DNA of 64,000 nt from Luzula sylvatica (lineage: Eukaryota; Streptophyta; Magnoliopsida; Poales; Juncaceae), in assembly GCA_946800325.1 (NCBI GenBank), contig OX326959.1:9382501-9446500 (forward strand), written 5' to 3'. Made by a program: the position numbers and the translations under genes. The notes under the pieces are model-generated. The model ran no database searches, had not been told where the DNA came from, and saw only the letters and a program-made list of their open reading frames with translations. Positions 36,375 to 47,554 of the stretch are shown here, one piece after another. How positions within the stretch are numbered: the stretch's first letter is position 1; the number at the start of each line of letters is the position of its first letter.

Positions 36375-37466
36375 GGTATTAGTTATACATAGTTCTAATT
36401 GGTAACATGGTAGGAAAAAGCGACACGTGTCTTTTTTTTTTTAAATTTTCAATTGAAAAATTTATATTCTTCCCCAAATTTTATCCTAACATATTCTATA
36501 TTCTAAGTTAATTTATTTAATTAACATGATAATTGGCACATGTTAGTTATTAATTTAATACGTAATTAACATTAGTTCAAATTCATAAATTTAAATCAAT
36601 ATAAATGATTTTTAATGATATATTCGGATTACCACGTTAATTAAATACAATAGTACAAATATGGAGAATACGGCGGGTACATTTTGGAGCAAAGTAAAAA
36701 CTTTGTTTTATAATATCAGTACACGTGAAAAAAAAATTATGAATCTCCAAAATGTACCTGCCGTATTCTCCATATTTTTTCTATTGTATTTAATTAACGT
36801 GATAATTAGAACATATCATTAAAGATTCAATAATATTGATTCAAATTTATAAATTCGAACTAATGTTGATTACGTATTAAATTAATAGCTAACACGTGTT
36901 AGTTATCATGTTAATTAAATATATTAACTTATAACATAGAGCAAAGCCCGCGCAACCATAACATGATGTATGTTATAAGTTAATTTATTTAATTAACATG
37001 GTAACTGTCACATGTTAGCTATTAATTTAATACGTAATTAACGTTAGTTCGAATTCATAAATTTAAATCAATATTAATGATTTTTTAATGATATGTTCTA
37101 ATTATCACGTTAATTAAATGTAATAGTACAAATATGGAGAATACAGCGGGTACATTTCGGAGTAAAGTAAAAAAAAATAATATCAGTTGTATTGTTCATC
37201 ATCACGCATGAAAAAAAATATAAAAATTTATGAAGCTCCAAAATGTATCAGCCGTATTCTCCATATTGGTGCTATTGCATTTAATTAACGTGATAATTAG
37301 AACATATCATTAAATATTCATTAATATTGATTCAAATTTATAAATTCGAACTAACGTCAATTACGTATTAAATTAATAGCTAACATGTGTTAGTTATCAT
37401 GTTAATTAAATATATTAGCTTATAACATAGAGAAAAACCCGCGCAATCGTGCGGGATCAACGCTAG
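36375..37466 (+). mobile_element. Hairpin-rich Helitron-like element inside the LINE
   Basis: The right end is CCCGCGCAATCGTGCGGG (37438-37455), a hairpin, followed by ATCAACG and terminal CTAG (37463-37466) before T: a Helitron 3' end. The interior consists of two tandem units of about 480 bp. Each is a long inverted repeat whose inner arms are GGAGAATACGGCGGGTACAT and its complement, and whose outer arms contain TTAATTAACATGATAA and ATTAATTTAATACGTAATTA. The LINE zinc-domain frame ends at about 36372 and the LINE resumes after 37466. The left terminus is uncertain. Confidence 0.65.
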
Positions 37467-37648
37467 TTTACATAAATCTTTAATAAAGAAAGAGGTTTTA
37501 GAAGAGTTGATAAGGGGTAGCTCTTTGGAATTATGTATGTTGTATACTTTCACAATTCACTTAGTCCATAATGAATCTTTGTTATGATCAATTTTTCATA
37601 ACCATTTTGTTAGAAGTGCTTCGTTTTGTGTTCTTATATTTTTTATTC

Positions 37649-38660
37649 CTAGTCCCCCGAATTTTTTCGGTAAGCATACATTATCCCAGTTAGCAAGAGC
37701 ATGTATGTGTGATAGTTTATTAGATCCTTTCCAGAAAAAGCTTTAATTATACGTTCTAATTGTTTTACTACCCATACAGGTAATCTAAATGCTTGCATGA
37801 TATAATTCGGAATTGATGCTAGTACCGCATTTACTAATGTGTGCCTACCGCCATACGACAAGAACTTTCCTTGCCAGGCCGCTACCTTAGTTTGTACTTT
37901 CTTAATCAGGGGTAACCACAGGGATTTATTAGGTTTTTGAATTGTAAGTGGAAATCCTAGATACATGTCATTGGTAGTGTTTGTTTATTACATCTAACCA
38001 GCGAAGCTATGTGATCATGCAACTGGTCAGGTATTGATATCGGTAAGAAGGTGCTTTTATCCCAGTTAATGTGTAACCCGGGTATTTGACAAAAATAGTC
38101 TAGTGATTTTGAGATGATTCTTTAATTATTCGGATGAGCCTCGATGAAGATGATTGTATCATCTGCGTATTGTAGTGGTATAGGTGATAGTTTTGCCGTG
38201 GATGTTAGTAATGGGGCCAGATTGTGAATTATTCGTTGTAATTCATCAACAACTAGATTAAAAAGTAAGGGGGATAGGGGATCTCTCTATCGGAGACCCC
38301 TTTTGTGTTTAAAAAGTTCTTCTATTGTGCCATTTACTTTGATTGCAGAAGATGAAGATTGAAGCAATTGTAACAGCCATGCTATCCATTTAGTCGGAAA
38401 GCCACGTGCAATCATTATTTTCATTAAGAATTTCCAAGAGATATTGTCAAATGCTTTTTTAAATCAATTTTTAGCATTATTGCTGGTATTTTGTTCTTGT
38501 GTATATGTATAAGGATCTCTCTCGTTGCTAGGAATGTTTCAACAATCGATCTATTCTCGATGAATGCTGTATGACAAGTATTTATTAGGGTATTCATATA
38601 TATGGTTTTAGTCTAGTCGCTAATATCTTTGTGATGATTTTTATCGGGGTATTGATACAA
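37649..38660 (-). pseudogene. LINE reverse transcriptase, C-terminal part
   Basis: Reading down from the LTR junction: KIITKILATRLKPYI, then SAFIENRSIVETFLATREIL, IPAIMLKID..KAFDNISW, RGLR..DPLSPLLFNLVVDE and PLQYADDTIIFIEAHPNN (catalytic YADD at about 38150-38180). Then MYLGFPLTIQKP and WQGKFLSYGGRHTLVNAVLA (37966-37649). A few in-frame stops and shifts are present. The preceding block 3 (ND)FRPIS lies on the far side of the solo LTR at about 39682-39715. Confidence 0.9.
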
Positions 38661-38665
38661 CTGAT

Positions 38666-39676
38666 TGTTGGGGATTCTACCCGGCCCCGGGCCCGCGTAG
38701 CGGATATGTAGGCCCGGTCCGGTTCCCCGATTTCCGAGATCACGCCATGACTTCGACGGGTATGATGCAAATAAGAAGATTAGATTCATACCATTGCAAA
38801 ATTGATTGCACACGAATGGTTGATTGATATTCTTCTTTTCCGTGTCACGTTGGTGACAATCCGCGCGTCCCACACCACGCGTCTTTCACCGTTCGTTAAC
38901 GTCGCCGATTCACTCGATTTCGTCTCCGACAGAAATTACTCGTTCGAATCGATCACAACCGAAAGAGCCCCAATCGTGACTCCTCTACGTGTATCCACCT
39001 TGACTCGTAAGACGTCGGTCACGGATGCAACTGCCTAGACGATGCACCGGCGAACTTGCTTGATTGTTTGATTCTCTATACCAGAAAACACCTTTTCACG
39101 GTTTCTCTCTCTTTACACCCTTTCTCTCTCTAGAAAGTTGTCTTACAATTCTCTGGAATATTCTGAATTAATTAACTGAATGAATCACTGAGATGAGAGA
39201 GAATTATCCTATTTATATCACATAGGATTAGGATGGGCCAAAAGACATGTATATCCAATATACACTCTTTCACACAGAAAGTTGCATGTATCTGTCCAGT
39301 ATTCTGTCCATACGAAATTGGTAAATTCCTCTGACAGAAAATCAACCAACACGAAAGTTGTAGATAATCTTATTATCTACACGACACAAGTTGGCCCGGC
39401 CCAATTTGAGTTCGTATGCAAAAGTTATGACTATTTTACTAACTGTATGTCAAACTGTTGCACCCTTTCGGTATTTCATATAAACGACACTAATACTTCG
39501 TTCATATGAAATATATTTCTATATGAAGGTTGTAGATAATCTTATTATCTATCTAACCCAATTTGAACCATTCAAATTGGATTTTCCTACTGAAAGATAT
39601 GACCACGAATGTACGATTACATTCGTTTATCCTTGTGTACACTTTTACGGTTGATCCTGAAACTGTATTTCCTTCA
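38666..39676. mobile_element. Solo LTR (1,011 bp) inserted in the LINE reverse transcriptase
   Basis: Begins TGTTGGGGATTCTACCCGG and ends TGTATTTCCTTCA, i.e. TG...CA termini. It is bounded by the 5-bp target duplication CTGAT (38661-38665 and 39677-39681), as LTR retrotransposons make. Removing it rejoins LINE reverse-transcriptase blocks. There is no internal coding region, so it is a solo LTR left by recombination between two LTRs. The family is unknown, and the orientation was not settled. Confidence 0.9.
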
Positions 39677-40262
39677 CTGATTGGTCTAAAGTCATTGCAG
39701 TTTTAATACCTTTTTTCAATTAAGGTGATGGTGGCTTTGTTTATCGGCGATAAATCCACCATGTTGTTGTTGAATTGATGTATTATCTTCATGTATTCCT
39801 CACGCAGTTCATTCCAGTATTTCTGATAGAACTCTGCAGGGATTCCATCAGGACCTGAAGATTTTCCTTTTTACAATTGTGATATAGCTTTATAAACTTC
39901 CGTCTCAGTTATGTTATTACTCAAATTTATTAAATTGGTTTGATCTGTGGGAAGGTGTGATGTTGAAATCACATAATCGGCTGTATCCAAATATTATGTG
40001 CCAATAATGTTTTGAGAAAGTCTTGTGAAGGTTTGTTGTATTAAGGGTGTGTCATTTGTGATGACTTGATTTTGTGATATAAGTTGTGAGATATAAATTT
40101 TTTTCTGTCTTATGGCTGATATAGTATGAAAATAAGCAGTGTCTTTATCCCCCATTTTTAGCCAGGTGCATGAAGATCTCTGCTGCCATTTATTTTCTAA
40201 ATTGCAACAGTATTCATTTAATTTTTCTTTAAGAGAGATTCTTAGTTTTCGTTCAATTACAG

Positions 40263-41281
40263 TTAGGTTTTCATTTTCATCTTTAGTATCCAATAATCCA
40301 ATAATCTAATAAAATAAGAGCATCTCTCTATGGTTTCATTTTTGTTGCCAAATTTTGATTCGGCCCATTCCTGTAATTGGGCTTTTGCTTGAGATATTTT
40401 CATAATAAAGTGATTTATACTATCTTCATCATGATAGCTATTATTTTTCTTGGTTGCACATGACCAGAGTAGTTGCATGAGATTTTTCACTTCATCATAT
40501 GAGAGCCAGAATCTTTCTATAGGTTTTATTGAATTCTTTCTTTGTTGTGTGTGAGGCCGAATTGTTAGTTTGATAGGGCAACGATCCGATGTTATTAGTG
40601 GTTGATCATTTAGGGTTAATCGATGTTTTCCATTTATTATTTCCAGAGAGACGAACGCTCTATCAAGCCTCGACATAGTGGGATCTTCTCTATTGTTTGT
40701 CCATGTATAAGTTCTGCCAAATACAGGTATCTCGAAGAGACTTTGCTCGTTTAGAATATGATTGAATTCGTTTATTATATTAATATCAGGATGTGTGCTA
40801 GTAGTTTCGAGTGGATCCTTGATGATATTAAAATCACCGATCAATAACAATGGCAGATTCCTATTTTGGGGAATATTAGCTATGTCTTCAAAAAAAAAAA
40901 AATCTTTCTGGACCTATCATGTGGTCCATAGATGTTTGATATGAGTATTTGTGTTTCTTCTTTATTTTTTAGAATCACATTTAGAGAAAATTCAGTTTGA
41001 TATGAGTGAACTAATGTATATGCTAGTGTCCATGTTGTAATCAAACCACCTTTTGTGCCATTAGGATTTTTGAAGACAAAGTTTTTGAATTTAGAAGTGC
41101 AAAAAGAACGTATGGCAAAAAAAGAAGGATTCATAATCTTAGTCTCTTGTAAACAACAAAAGTTGGTTGAGGCTTCCCTAATGGCCGTCTTAACCAAATT
41201 GCGTTTATCTAATCGGTAATAATTTAAAGAAAAATATAAAGATAGAGCCCTATAGTATATAGGGGTAGTCAAGTGACCCAA
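40263..41281 (-). pseudogene. LINE ORF2 endonuclease domain
   Basis: Two overlapping frames (41281-40880 and 40850-40263) carry endonuclease/exonuclease/phosphatase motifs typical of plant L1 elements: CCLQETK (catalytic Glu), NPNGTKGG, NIYGPH, LLIGDFNIIKDP (catalytic Asp/Asn) and TWTNNR followed by SRLDR. A frameshift at the A-rich stretch near 40890 separates them. A further piece (40293-39994) contains WLKMGDKDTAYFH, the linker before the reverse transcriptase. Confidence 0.9.
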
Positions 41282-41439
41282 TAGTGTTGGTCACGTGATC
41301 ATACAAAAGAGGAATCATTTTCCAGTAGCCGGTACACTTTCGGGGGACCCCTCTTCATGGCCTTCCTCATTTTGATTGAGAGACGCTTCCTCATACAATT
41401 CTTCATTTTGCACCGGTTCTTCAAAAGGGCGAGAGATTG

Positions 41440-41781
41440 TTCGTATAAACAAATATTTTTCTCATTTTATCTGTTGTAAACACAAAAATATACTTATTTC
41501 AGATATCTATTTTAAAAGATGTACTTATTTCTAATCCAATTTTATAAAACATTGTCTGTTATGAAAGTTTTTTACCATCGTGAATTAATCTATTTGAAAT
41601 ATAAATATCTTAATCTCATGAAAAATTCATTAGACGACAATAATCAAAACTTCGAGCTATTATTTCATATAAGGTAACGAACATTATTTTATTGTGAAAA
41701 TGTGATATATGAAGATATTTATTGTTGGTCAATTAAAACAAAATTTCAACTTTTGTCTATCATATTAATTGCAAAAAATAG
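41440..41781. repeat. Duplicated block around nad7, copy A (right part)
   Basis: Matches 45135-45475 throughout, for example CGAGCTATTATTTCAT and CATATTAATTGCAAA. It ends where the SINE begins. Confidence 0.85.
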
Positions 41782-42032
41782 TTTTTTTTTTTTTGAAGGA
41801 GGTTCGACAATGTGTCGAAGCCTCGAATATATTAGATTAAAGAAGTGAAACGAAAGAGAGAACATATAAGACAATATTCTAATTTTTTTTAAGAGAATCC
41901 TAGGCCACGAATCGTGGCCATAATATGTTTTTTTTTTTATATTGATGCCGCCGGGATTCGAACCCACAATCTCTACAACATGAGGATTTATTGTGCTGAG
42001 CACTCAACCATCTAGGCTATGAGACCATTGGC
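41782..42032 (-). mobile_element. tRNA-derived SINE
   Basis: On the minus strand the element starts GGTCTCATAGCCTAGATGG (box A-like) and has GGGTTCGAATCCC (box B) about 50 bp later, an RNA polymerase III promoter. A tRNA-unrelated body follows, with the self-complementary GGCCACGATTCGTGGCC, and a poly(A) tail (T tract at 41782-41794). The flanks CAAAAAATAG (41772-41781 and 42033-42042) are a target duplication. The duplicated block at 45475 is empty. Confidence 0.9.
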
Positions 42033-42059
42033 CAAAAAATAGTTTTTAATCTTATAATT

Positions 42060-42435
42060 TTTTCAAAGGTAAATATGATTATCTTGATTTTTTAAAGATA
42101 AATATGATATTTTTTAGAATGATAAATATGATATTTCGGGTTGTTAGGACGGTAAATGTGTAAATACTTCTTCTTATTTATTTTATCATTGTTATTATTA
42201 TTTTGTATTTTTTATATTTTCTAAGTTTTTCAAGGATAAAATTATATTATGGGTTTTTGTGAAGGATAAATATGATATTTGGGGTTTTTATAAGGATAAA
42301 TTTGTAAACTCACATTTTTTTTTCTAAGTTTTCAAGGGTAAAAATGATATTTTGGATTTGTGAAAGGGTAAATACGATATTTTTATTTTTCGAATGATAA
42401 ATATGATATTTTTGTTTTTAGGAGGGTAAATATGT
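42060..42435. repeat. Degenerate repeats of GGATAAATATGATATTT
   Basis: Nine or so loosely spaced copies of G(A/G)TAAATATGATATTT in 30-45 bp units. Similar phrases recur at 44290-44460. Confidence 0.7.
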
Positions 42436-42445
42436 AAATCACTCT

Positions 42446-42449
42446 TTTA

Positions 42450-42490
<41 letters not shown>

Positions 42491-42491
42491 C
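42446..42491. repeat. (ATT)n microsatellite
   Basis: About 15 ATT units. Confidence 0.95.
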
Positions 42492-42499
42492 ATTATTAC

Positions 42500-43010
42500 G
42501 TGAATGTTAGTTGTCCTTATAAAAATTCAAAATATGTGGGATTTAGTAACGACACCGAATAGAATAATAATGTGAAAAATTTGCTCTTTATAAAAGAATC
42601 ATCTCATGCCTCCTACTCCTTGATTGATTGTCGAAGTAATTTATAAATTTGTGAAGAGTTTGTGTGAATGTCAAATTGTTTATTCTTATTTACAAAACAC
42701 AACAATTGCGTAGATCTGATATGCTTTGTTTTTATGCGAGTCGAATAAATATTACAGGATAGACTGTTTACGGATTGAGAAAAAATAATGTATTTTTTGT
42801 TGAAAATTAATGATAATTATGAGACTTTATGTTCAATATAAAACATAACAATTTATGAGTTGAAAATGACAAAAATGTATCCAATGATTTTTACAATTAT
42901 TCAATATTTTTTATAATTATTCAATATTTATGTATCTTTGTTGAATAAATAATTAATGATTAAGTTCGTTGGATACTAATACAGATTGAGAAACACACGC
43001 GAAATTTCCG
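42500..43010. other. AT-rich DNA, probable Helitron body
   Basis: No gene. Repeats of TTTTTACAATTATTCAATAT at 42885-42935. Lies upstream of the Helitron-like terminus at 43023. Confidence 0.45.
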
Positions 43011-43023
43011 CGCATCATGCTAG
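42996..43023 (+). mobile_element. Helitron-like 3' terminus
   Basis: Hairpin CGCGAAATTTCCGCG (42998-43012) followed by CATCATG and terminal CTAG (43020-43023), then T. The body would lie to the left. Confidence 0.5.
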
Positions 43024-43139
43024 TATTTATTATCTTTACAAATTATAACATAAATGAAGGATATTTTAATATTTTTCCTCTATTAGGACTAATAACACGG
43101 GTGCCTTTTATTATTCTCCAATAAACGAAGAGGGCATAT

Positions 43140-43708
43140 ATGGTGCCATCAAATTTTCACAAAACATCCTCAATTTTATTATTAATCCACTTAATTAAAA
43201 AAAAAAATTATATCCCCACTAAATATTCAATTAACTTATTTATTTCTACTAATTTAGTAATATCATATCTGTCTCTCTTGAACCCAATTTCTATCACATA
43301 TGTTTCTCATTATTTTTTTTGTTGGAACTACCACCGTTCAACTAAAATGACAATAATAGCCTCCTTCCATCCCTCTCTCCCTTTCCTCTCCTTTTCCAAG
43401 CGTTGTTTAATTTTTTTTACAAAAAAAAATGTCTCTTGTTCTATTTTCATGACTCATTTTATGAAGCAATTTAATTATACTCAAATATCGTGGATCAAAT
43501 ATTGTTGATCATATATTGTTTTTTTTGTTACAAACATGTAGGTTCACACACTCTCACACACATACTAGAAACTAAATAATATTTTAATAAAAAAATTCTT
43601 CATAATCCAGCTGCACGATTCCCTCTAATAAATAAGACTAAGTATCATTCGTTTGAACTATCAAAACGGTGATAATCAAATATTGTTAATGATAGTAATA
43701 ACTAATAA

Positions 43709-43765
<57 letters not shown>

Positions 43766-44640
43766 AGATATCTTTTGATAAATACATCAAATTTGTTTCT
43801 CTCTCTTTGTTGTACACTCCTTTTTTCTCTCTCTCCATCTCATTCTTTTCTCTCCTTCCTCTCAAGTCATGGTTGTGATTCGACATAGAGAAGTCGATGA
43901 ATGAAGAGGTATTGGCCTGTTGCAGTCTCTCTTAAGTATTTGGCTAACGACGCCCTCTCAAAACAAAATCTTGCTCGACGGCGTGCTCGTCTGTGTATGA
44001 GCCTCAAGCCGTCATGCCCGTCGTAATCCATTAGAGTGGTCAATTTATTTTCGTGGTTAAAAGGCAATAACTAGAATCCAACTTGTACATTTCGTCTTTA
44101 TTTTTTTTTCGTCTTTTTTTTAAGGAAGTAGAGTTCATGCAAAAAGAGAATGCAAAAAGATAGAAGACGAGACATGAGAGGCAAGGAGCTTTCCTTGAGA
44201 TTTTTTTTTTCTTTTATCGAAGAAAGACAACAAAGATTTCAGAGGATGAAATGGTCATTCATACTTTTCACAAAGGTTAATTTAATGATTTTAATGATGT
44301 TTTAATGAATTTGGACAAATTTGTAATTTTATAAGATTTGAATGGATAAATTTGTTAGTGTTTTCATTTAGGAAGGATAAATATGATATTATGAATTTAT
44401 GGAGGATAAATTTGTAATTTTGAGTTTTTGTGAGGATACATATGGAATTATCTCTTTAATTAATACTTGGATTAAAACGCATGTTATATTTTTATCGTGA
44501 TAATTCACATCCATGTAGATTAACAAATGACAATTAATATTTTGAAATTATTAATTCAATTATCCTTGTTATATGGATTAGTTAACAAATTGAGGATGTT
44601 TCGTGAAAATATGATGAGGAAGTATAAGTTTTCTAAATCA
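43140..44640. other. Intergenic insertion absent from the sister block
   Basis: This 1.5 kb separates the two parts of nad7 block copy B and has no counterpart in copy A. It includes a (TC)n tract and a purine/pyrimidine-rich leader-like stretch at 43780-44060. No recognisable protein on either strand. No clear terminal repeats were found. Confidence 0.5.
43711..43761. repeat. (TC)n microsatellite
   Basis: About 25 CT units. Confidence 0.95.
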
Positions 44641-45475
44641 AAAGGTGAACGAACTAACAGTTAACTGAAAAAAATATGGACTATACATAAATTGAAAGAC
44701 TAAATGTTAGAATTTTTCCAATATTTAAGGAGTCTAAATGAGATTTTTTTTCTTTGATATATAAAATACAATTTTTTTTGAAAAAAATGATTCATCAATA
44801 GGTTGAAGGACTCACGAGATACCACTATGAGCCCAATCCCAACGTAAAGATGTTATTCTCTGAAATAACTCGAATTTTAAATCATTTATTTGCTTTAACT
44901 TCTCATGTTATGAGTGTAATAACGGCATTGCGTTTCCTTTGAATCTTTAAGAAATAAGAAAAATTCTTGAAATTATATGAAAGAGTCTCGGGAGCCGGGA
45001 TGCTTGCCAGTTTCACACGACCTACTGGAATAGTGAAATATGTTCCGTTTGAATTATGTTGAGATATTGATTCTTACACACAAGAGTTTGATTTCCGTAT
45101 TGTTTCATCAATTGGAAAAATGACGATATATTGTTTGTACGAACACATATTTTTCTCGTTTTTTCTGTTATAAACACATAAAAAAATATACTTATTTAAG
45201 ATATCTATTGTAAAATTGTACTTATTTCTAACTCGATTTTATAAAACATTGTTTGCTATGAAAGATTTCTAACATCGTGAAATATATCTAATTGAAATAT
45301 AGATTTCTTAATCTCATGAAAATTTCATAAGATATACAATAATCAACATCTCGAGCTATTATTTCATGTAAGATAATGAACACTATTTTATTGATAAAAA
45401 TATGATACCCGAAGATATTAATTGTTGGTCAACTAAAAGAAAATTTCAACTTAGGTCAATCATATTAATTGCAAA
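44640..45475. repeat. Duplicated block around nad7, copy B
   Basis: Diverged partner of 34960-35654 plus 41440-41780. The LINE and SINE are both absent, giving the empty sites GGAAAAATGACGATATATTG (about 45116-45135) and TTAATTGCAAACGGTATAAC (about 45467-45486). Confidence 0.85.
44885..45125 (+). pseudogene. Nuclear copy of mitochondrial nad7 exon (copy B)
   Basis: The same exon as 35415-35654, more decayed in frame but in places closer to the expected mitochondrial sequence: GAAAGAGTCTCGGGAGCCGG (RVSGA) and TGTTGAGATATTGATTC (CRDID-like with a stop). The right part, missing from copy A beyond the LINE junction, gives no further nad7 exon. Frame broken by shifts and stops. Confidence 0.7.
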
Positions 45476-45479
45476 CGGT

Positions 45480-46055
45480 ATAACCACCTATTTGACAATA
45501 ACAAAATTAAATAAAAATTTACCTGATTCTCTTCAATATCTCAAACTAACTAATAAGTTGATTGTAATTTTCATATCAATAAATAATATTCTAATTATAA
45601 TTTTCCTAGTCTTTGTAAGTTCTTGCACCTTCACTTACTTTCTCCAACAAATTTCAAAGGTTTTTAAGACAATAAGTATCATGTAAATGTCATTATCTCA
45701 TGCAAATTATATTTTCAAACCGGTAAACTTCGAAACCAATTTATATCATATTCACACAAAATGTGTTCCTCCAAAAGAAGAGGGAAAAAGAAATCGAAAG
45801 AAAAATTCTAAGGCGACAAATATTTTCCTTTTTTTGTAGTGACAATACACACACAAACATAGGATTAGGCTTGATTAACGGCTTGGAAATTTGCTAGGAA
45901 TAATAAAATAATTAATTCCAAATTAATTATTGAACACTGAACCATCCACTAATATTCAATCGTTAAAAACATTAATATTGTGTTTCATTAAATTTATGTA
46001 ATATATATTATATTTTATTTTAAGTCATTTATGTATTATATTAATTTACACACCA
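45480..46055. other. AT-rich intergenic DNA
   Basis: No recognisable gene or repeat. Confidence 0.6.
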
Positions 46056-46064
46056 TTAGTTTTA

Positions 46065-47541
46065 GGGCATGTTTGGATGAATGTAATAAAGGAAGTTGGT
46101 AGTGTGAATTGCTGTAATTAGTCTAAATCTTATGTTTGGATTGATGTATTTGCTATATTACTGCAGTTCTAACTTCCATATATCATTCTATTACAGCATT
46201 CATGACTCTCACGGGAATTACCTGGGTGACAAAAGCGGGAATGAAAGAAATATGGCGGGAGAAATTAACGAAGCTGAAGCTGAAGCGAGAAAGATACCAC
46301 ACTCGCCTTCTTGCCTTCTCTCCACAAAATCCCTTTTCAAGCTCTTTGATGCCCACTCCTCTCTCTATCAAGTCTCCTCTCTATCAGATCTGCTAGCTTT
46401 GGAAGTTATTAGTGTTCCCCCCCTAACATATCGCTAGTGTTGGAAGTAATTTGTGTCCTCCTTGCAGGTTTGTAGATCCAACTTTACTATTTGATTTTCT
46501 AGTGCTCTACGAAATGGTTTTTTGCTCACAATTTGAACATTGTCTAGGTATAGTACTGGTATTAATTAAAGGAACCTCATATTAAGCGACTATAACTTGT
46601 GTCCAAAGTACTATCCATCAATTAAAGTATCAATTAAAGTAGTAGATGAATTTGTTCATGTACTGATATTAAATTGATATTATAGTATCAATTGAATTAT
46701 CAATTAAAGTATCAATTGTTTTCAAGAAGTACTAATTAAAACATTATCCAACAATTAGGTGAATTTGTGGGTGTTTGTGTATACATATGAATGAATTAGA
46801 TGCTCAATTTATCATGTATTAAGGATATTATTTTTGTTGAGTAAATTTCAACAACAATTTCAGTAATAAATTTTTCTGAAAACCATGATTTAAATGTTCC
46901 AATAGACCAGGACTATATTTGGGGATGCCAAATTTGTGTCTTAAAAACTGAAAATATCAAATTAGTGCCTTTCACTAAGAATTCATGTATGTTGGTACAA
47001 TTGGTACAAATTAGTGCTTAATTTTAGGATTGAGTATTGTGTAGTAAATTTTTGATGGGTTTTTATCTTTATTGGAGAGGTGTCTTGTTGAACCTTCTTT
47101 CAACCCTTCTCAATCAAGCCAATAATAATATTTTGATAATTTGAAATGAAGTGATCATGTTATGTATACATTGTAAAATATATTATCATTATTTTCTTTT
47201 TTTTTTGAGGAAAATAATGATAATATATTTTACAATATATACATAATTTTAATACTATATAATTCAATTTAATAATTTATTAAATTTTAATAAAAAAAAA
47301 TTATTATATGTACAGTCACACACACATATATACACACAGAGTGACATTAGTTCCTCCAAACCAAATTTTTTGAAAGAAAGTACATTTCTCAATTACATTA
47401 ACCCAATCATGAAAATTACTATTACCATAGTTACACGTTCATCAATCCAAACATCAAAACATACATTACAACTGCAGCAGTGGTATATGTAGTAGTTCTA
47501 ATGCATCAAGTAATTTCTAAGACATCTATCCAAACAACCCC
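46065..47541. mobile_element. 1.5-kb TIR element with 9-bp target duplication
   Basis: Left end GGGCATGTTTGGATGAATGT and right end ATCTATCCAAACAACCCC are inverted repeats. The flanks TTAGTTTTA at 46056-46064 and 47542-47550 are identical 9-mers. The TSD length suggests a Mutator-like or hAT element, although the GGG..TTGTTTGGAT end also resembles PIF/Harbinger MITEs. The less AT-rich part at 46200-46480 may be a captured fragment; no protein recognised. A 23-bp perfect hairpin lies at 47174-47234. Confidence 0.75.
47174..47234. repeat. Perfect 23-bp inverted repeat
   Basis: GTAAAATATATTATCATTAT followed by TTTC, an 11-base T-rich spacer, then the exact complement. Lies within the TIR element. 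Confidence 0.9.
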
Positions 47542-47554
47542 TTAGTTTTAGTTT

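Larger units (their letters stand above)
35655..41422 (-). mobile_element. L1-type LINE, 5'-truncated, with two later insertions
   Basis: A non-LTR retrotransposon on the minus strand. Its poly(A) tail appears as T12 at 35655-35666. It is flanked by a 17-bp target duplication AAAAGGGCGAGAGAGTG (35638-35654) and AAAAGGGCGAGAGATTG (41423-41439). From 5' to 3' it carries the end of ORF1 (about 41420-41300, acidic, Glu-rich), the endonuclease, the reverse transcriptase and the C-terminal zinc-binding domain. It is interrupted by a solo LTR (38666-39676) and a hairpin element (about 36375-37466). Without these, about 3.7 kb remain. Frameshifts and stops make it dead. The related block at 43-45.5 kb lacks it. 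Confidence 0.93.

Noticed and set aside
41940..42030. tRNA-like sequence with box A and box B
   Set aside because: No pairing acceptor stem and no cloverleaf; poly(A) tail and target duplication show it is a SINE head, not a tRNA gene.
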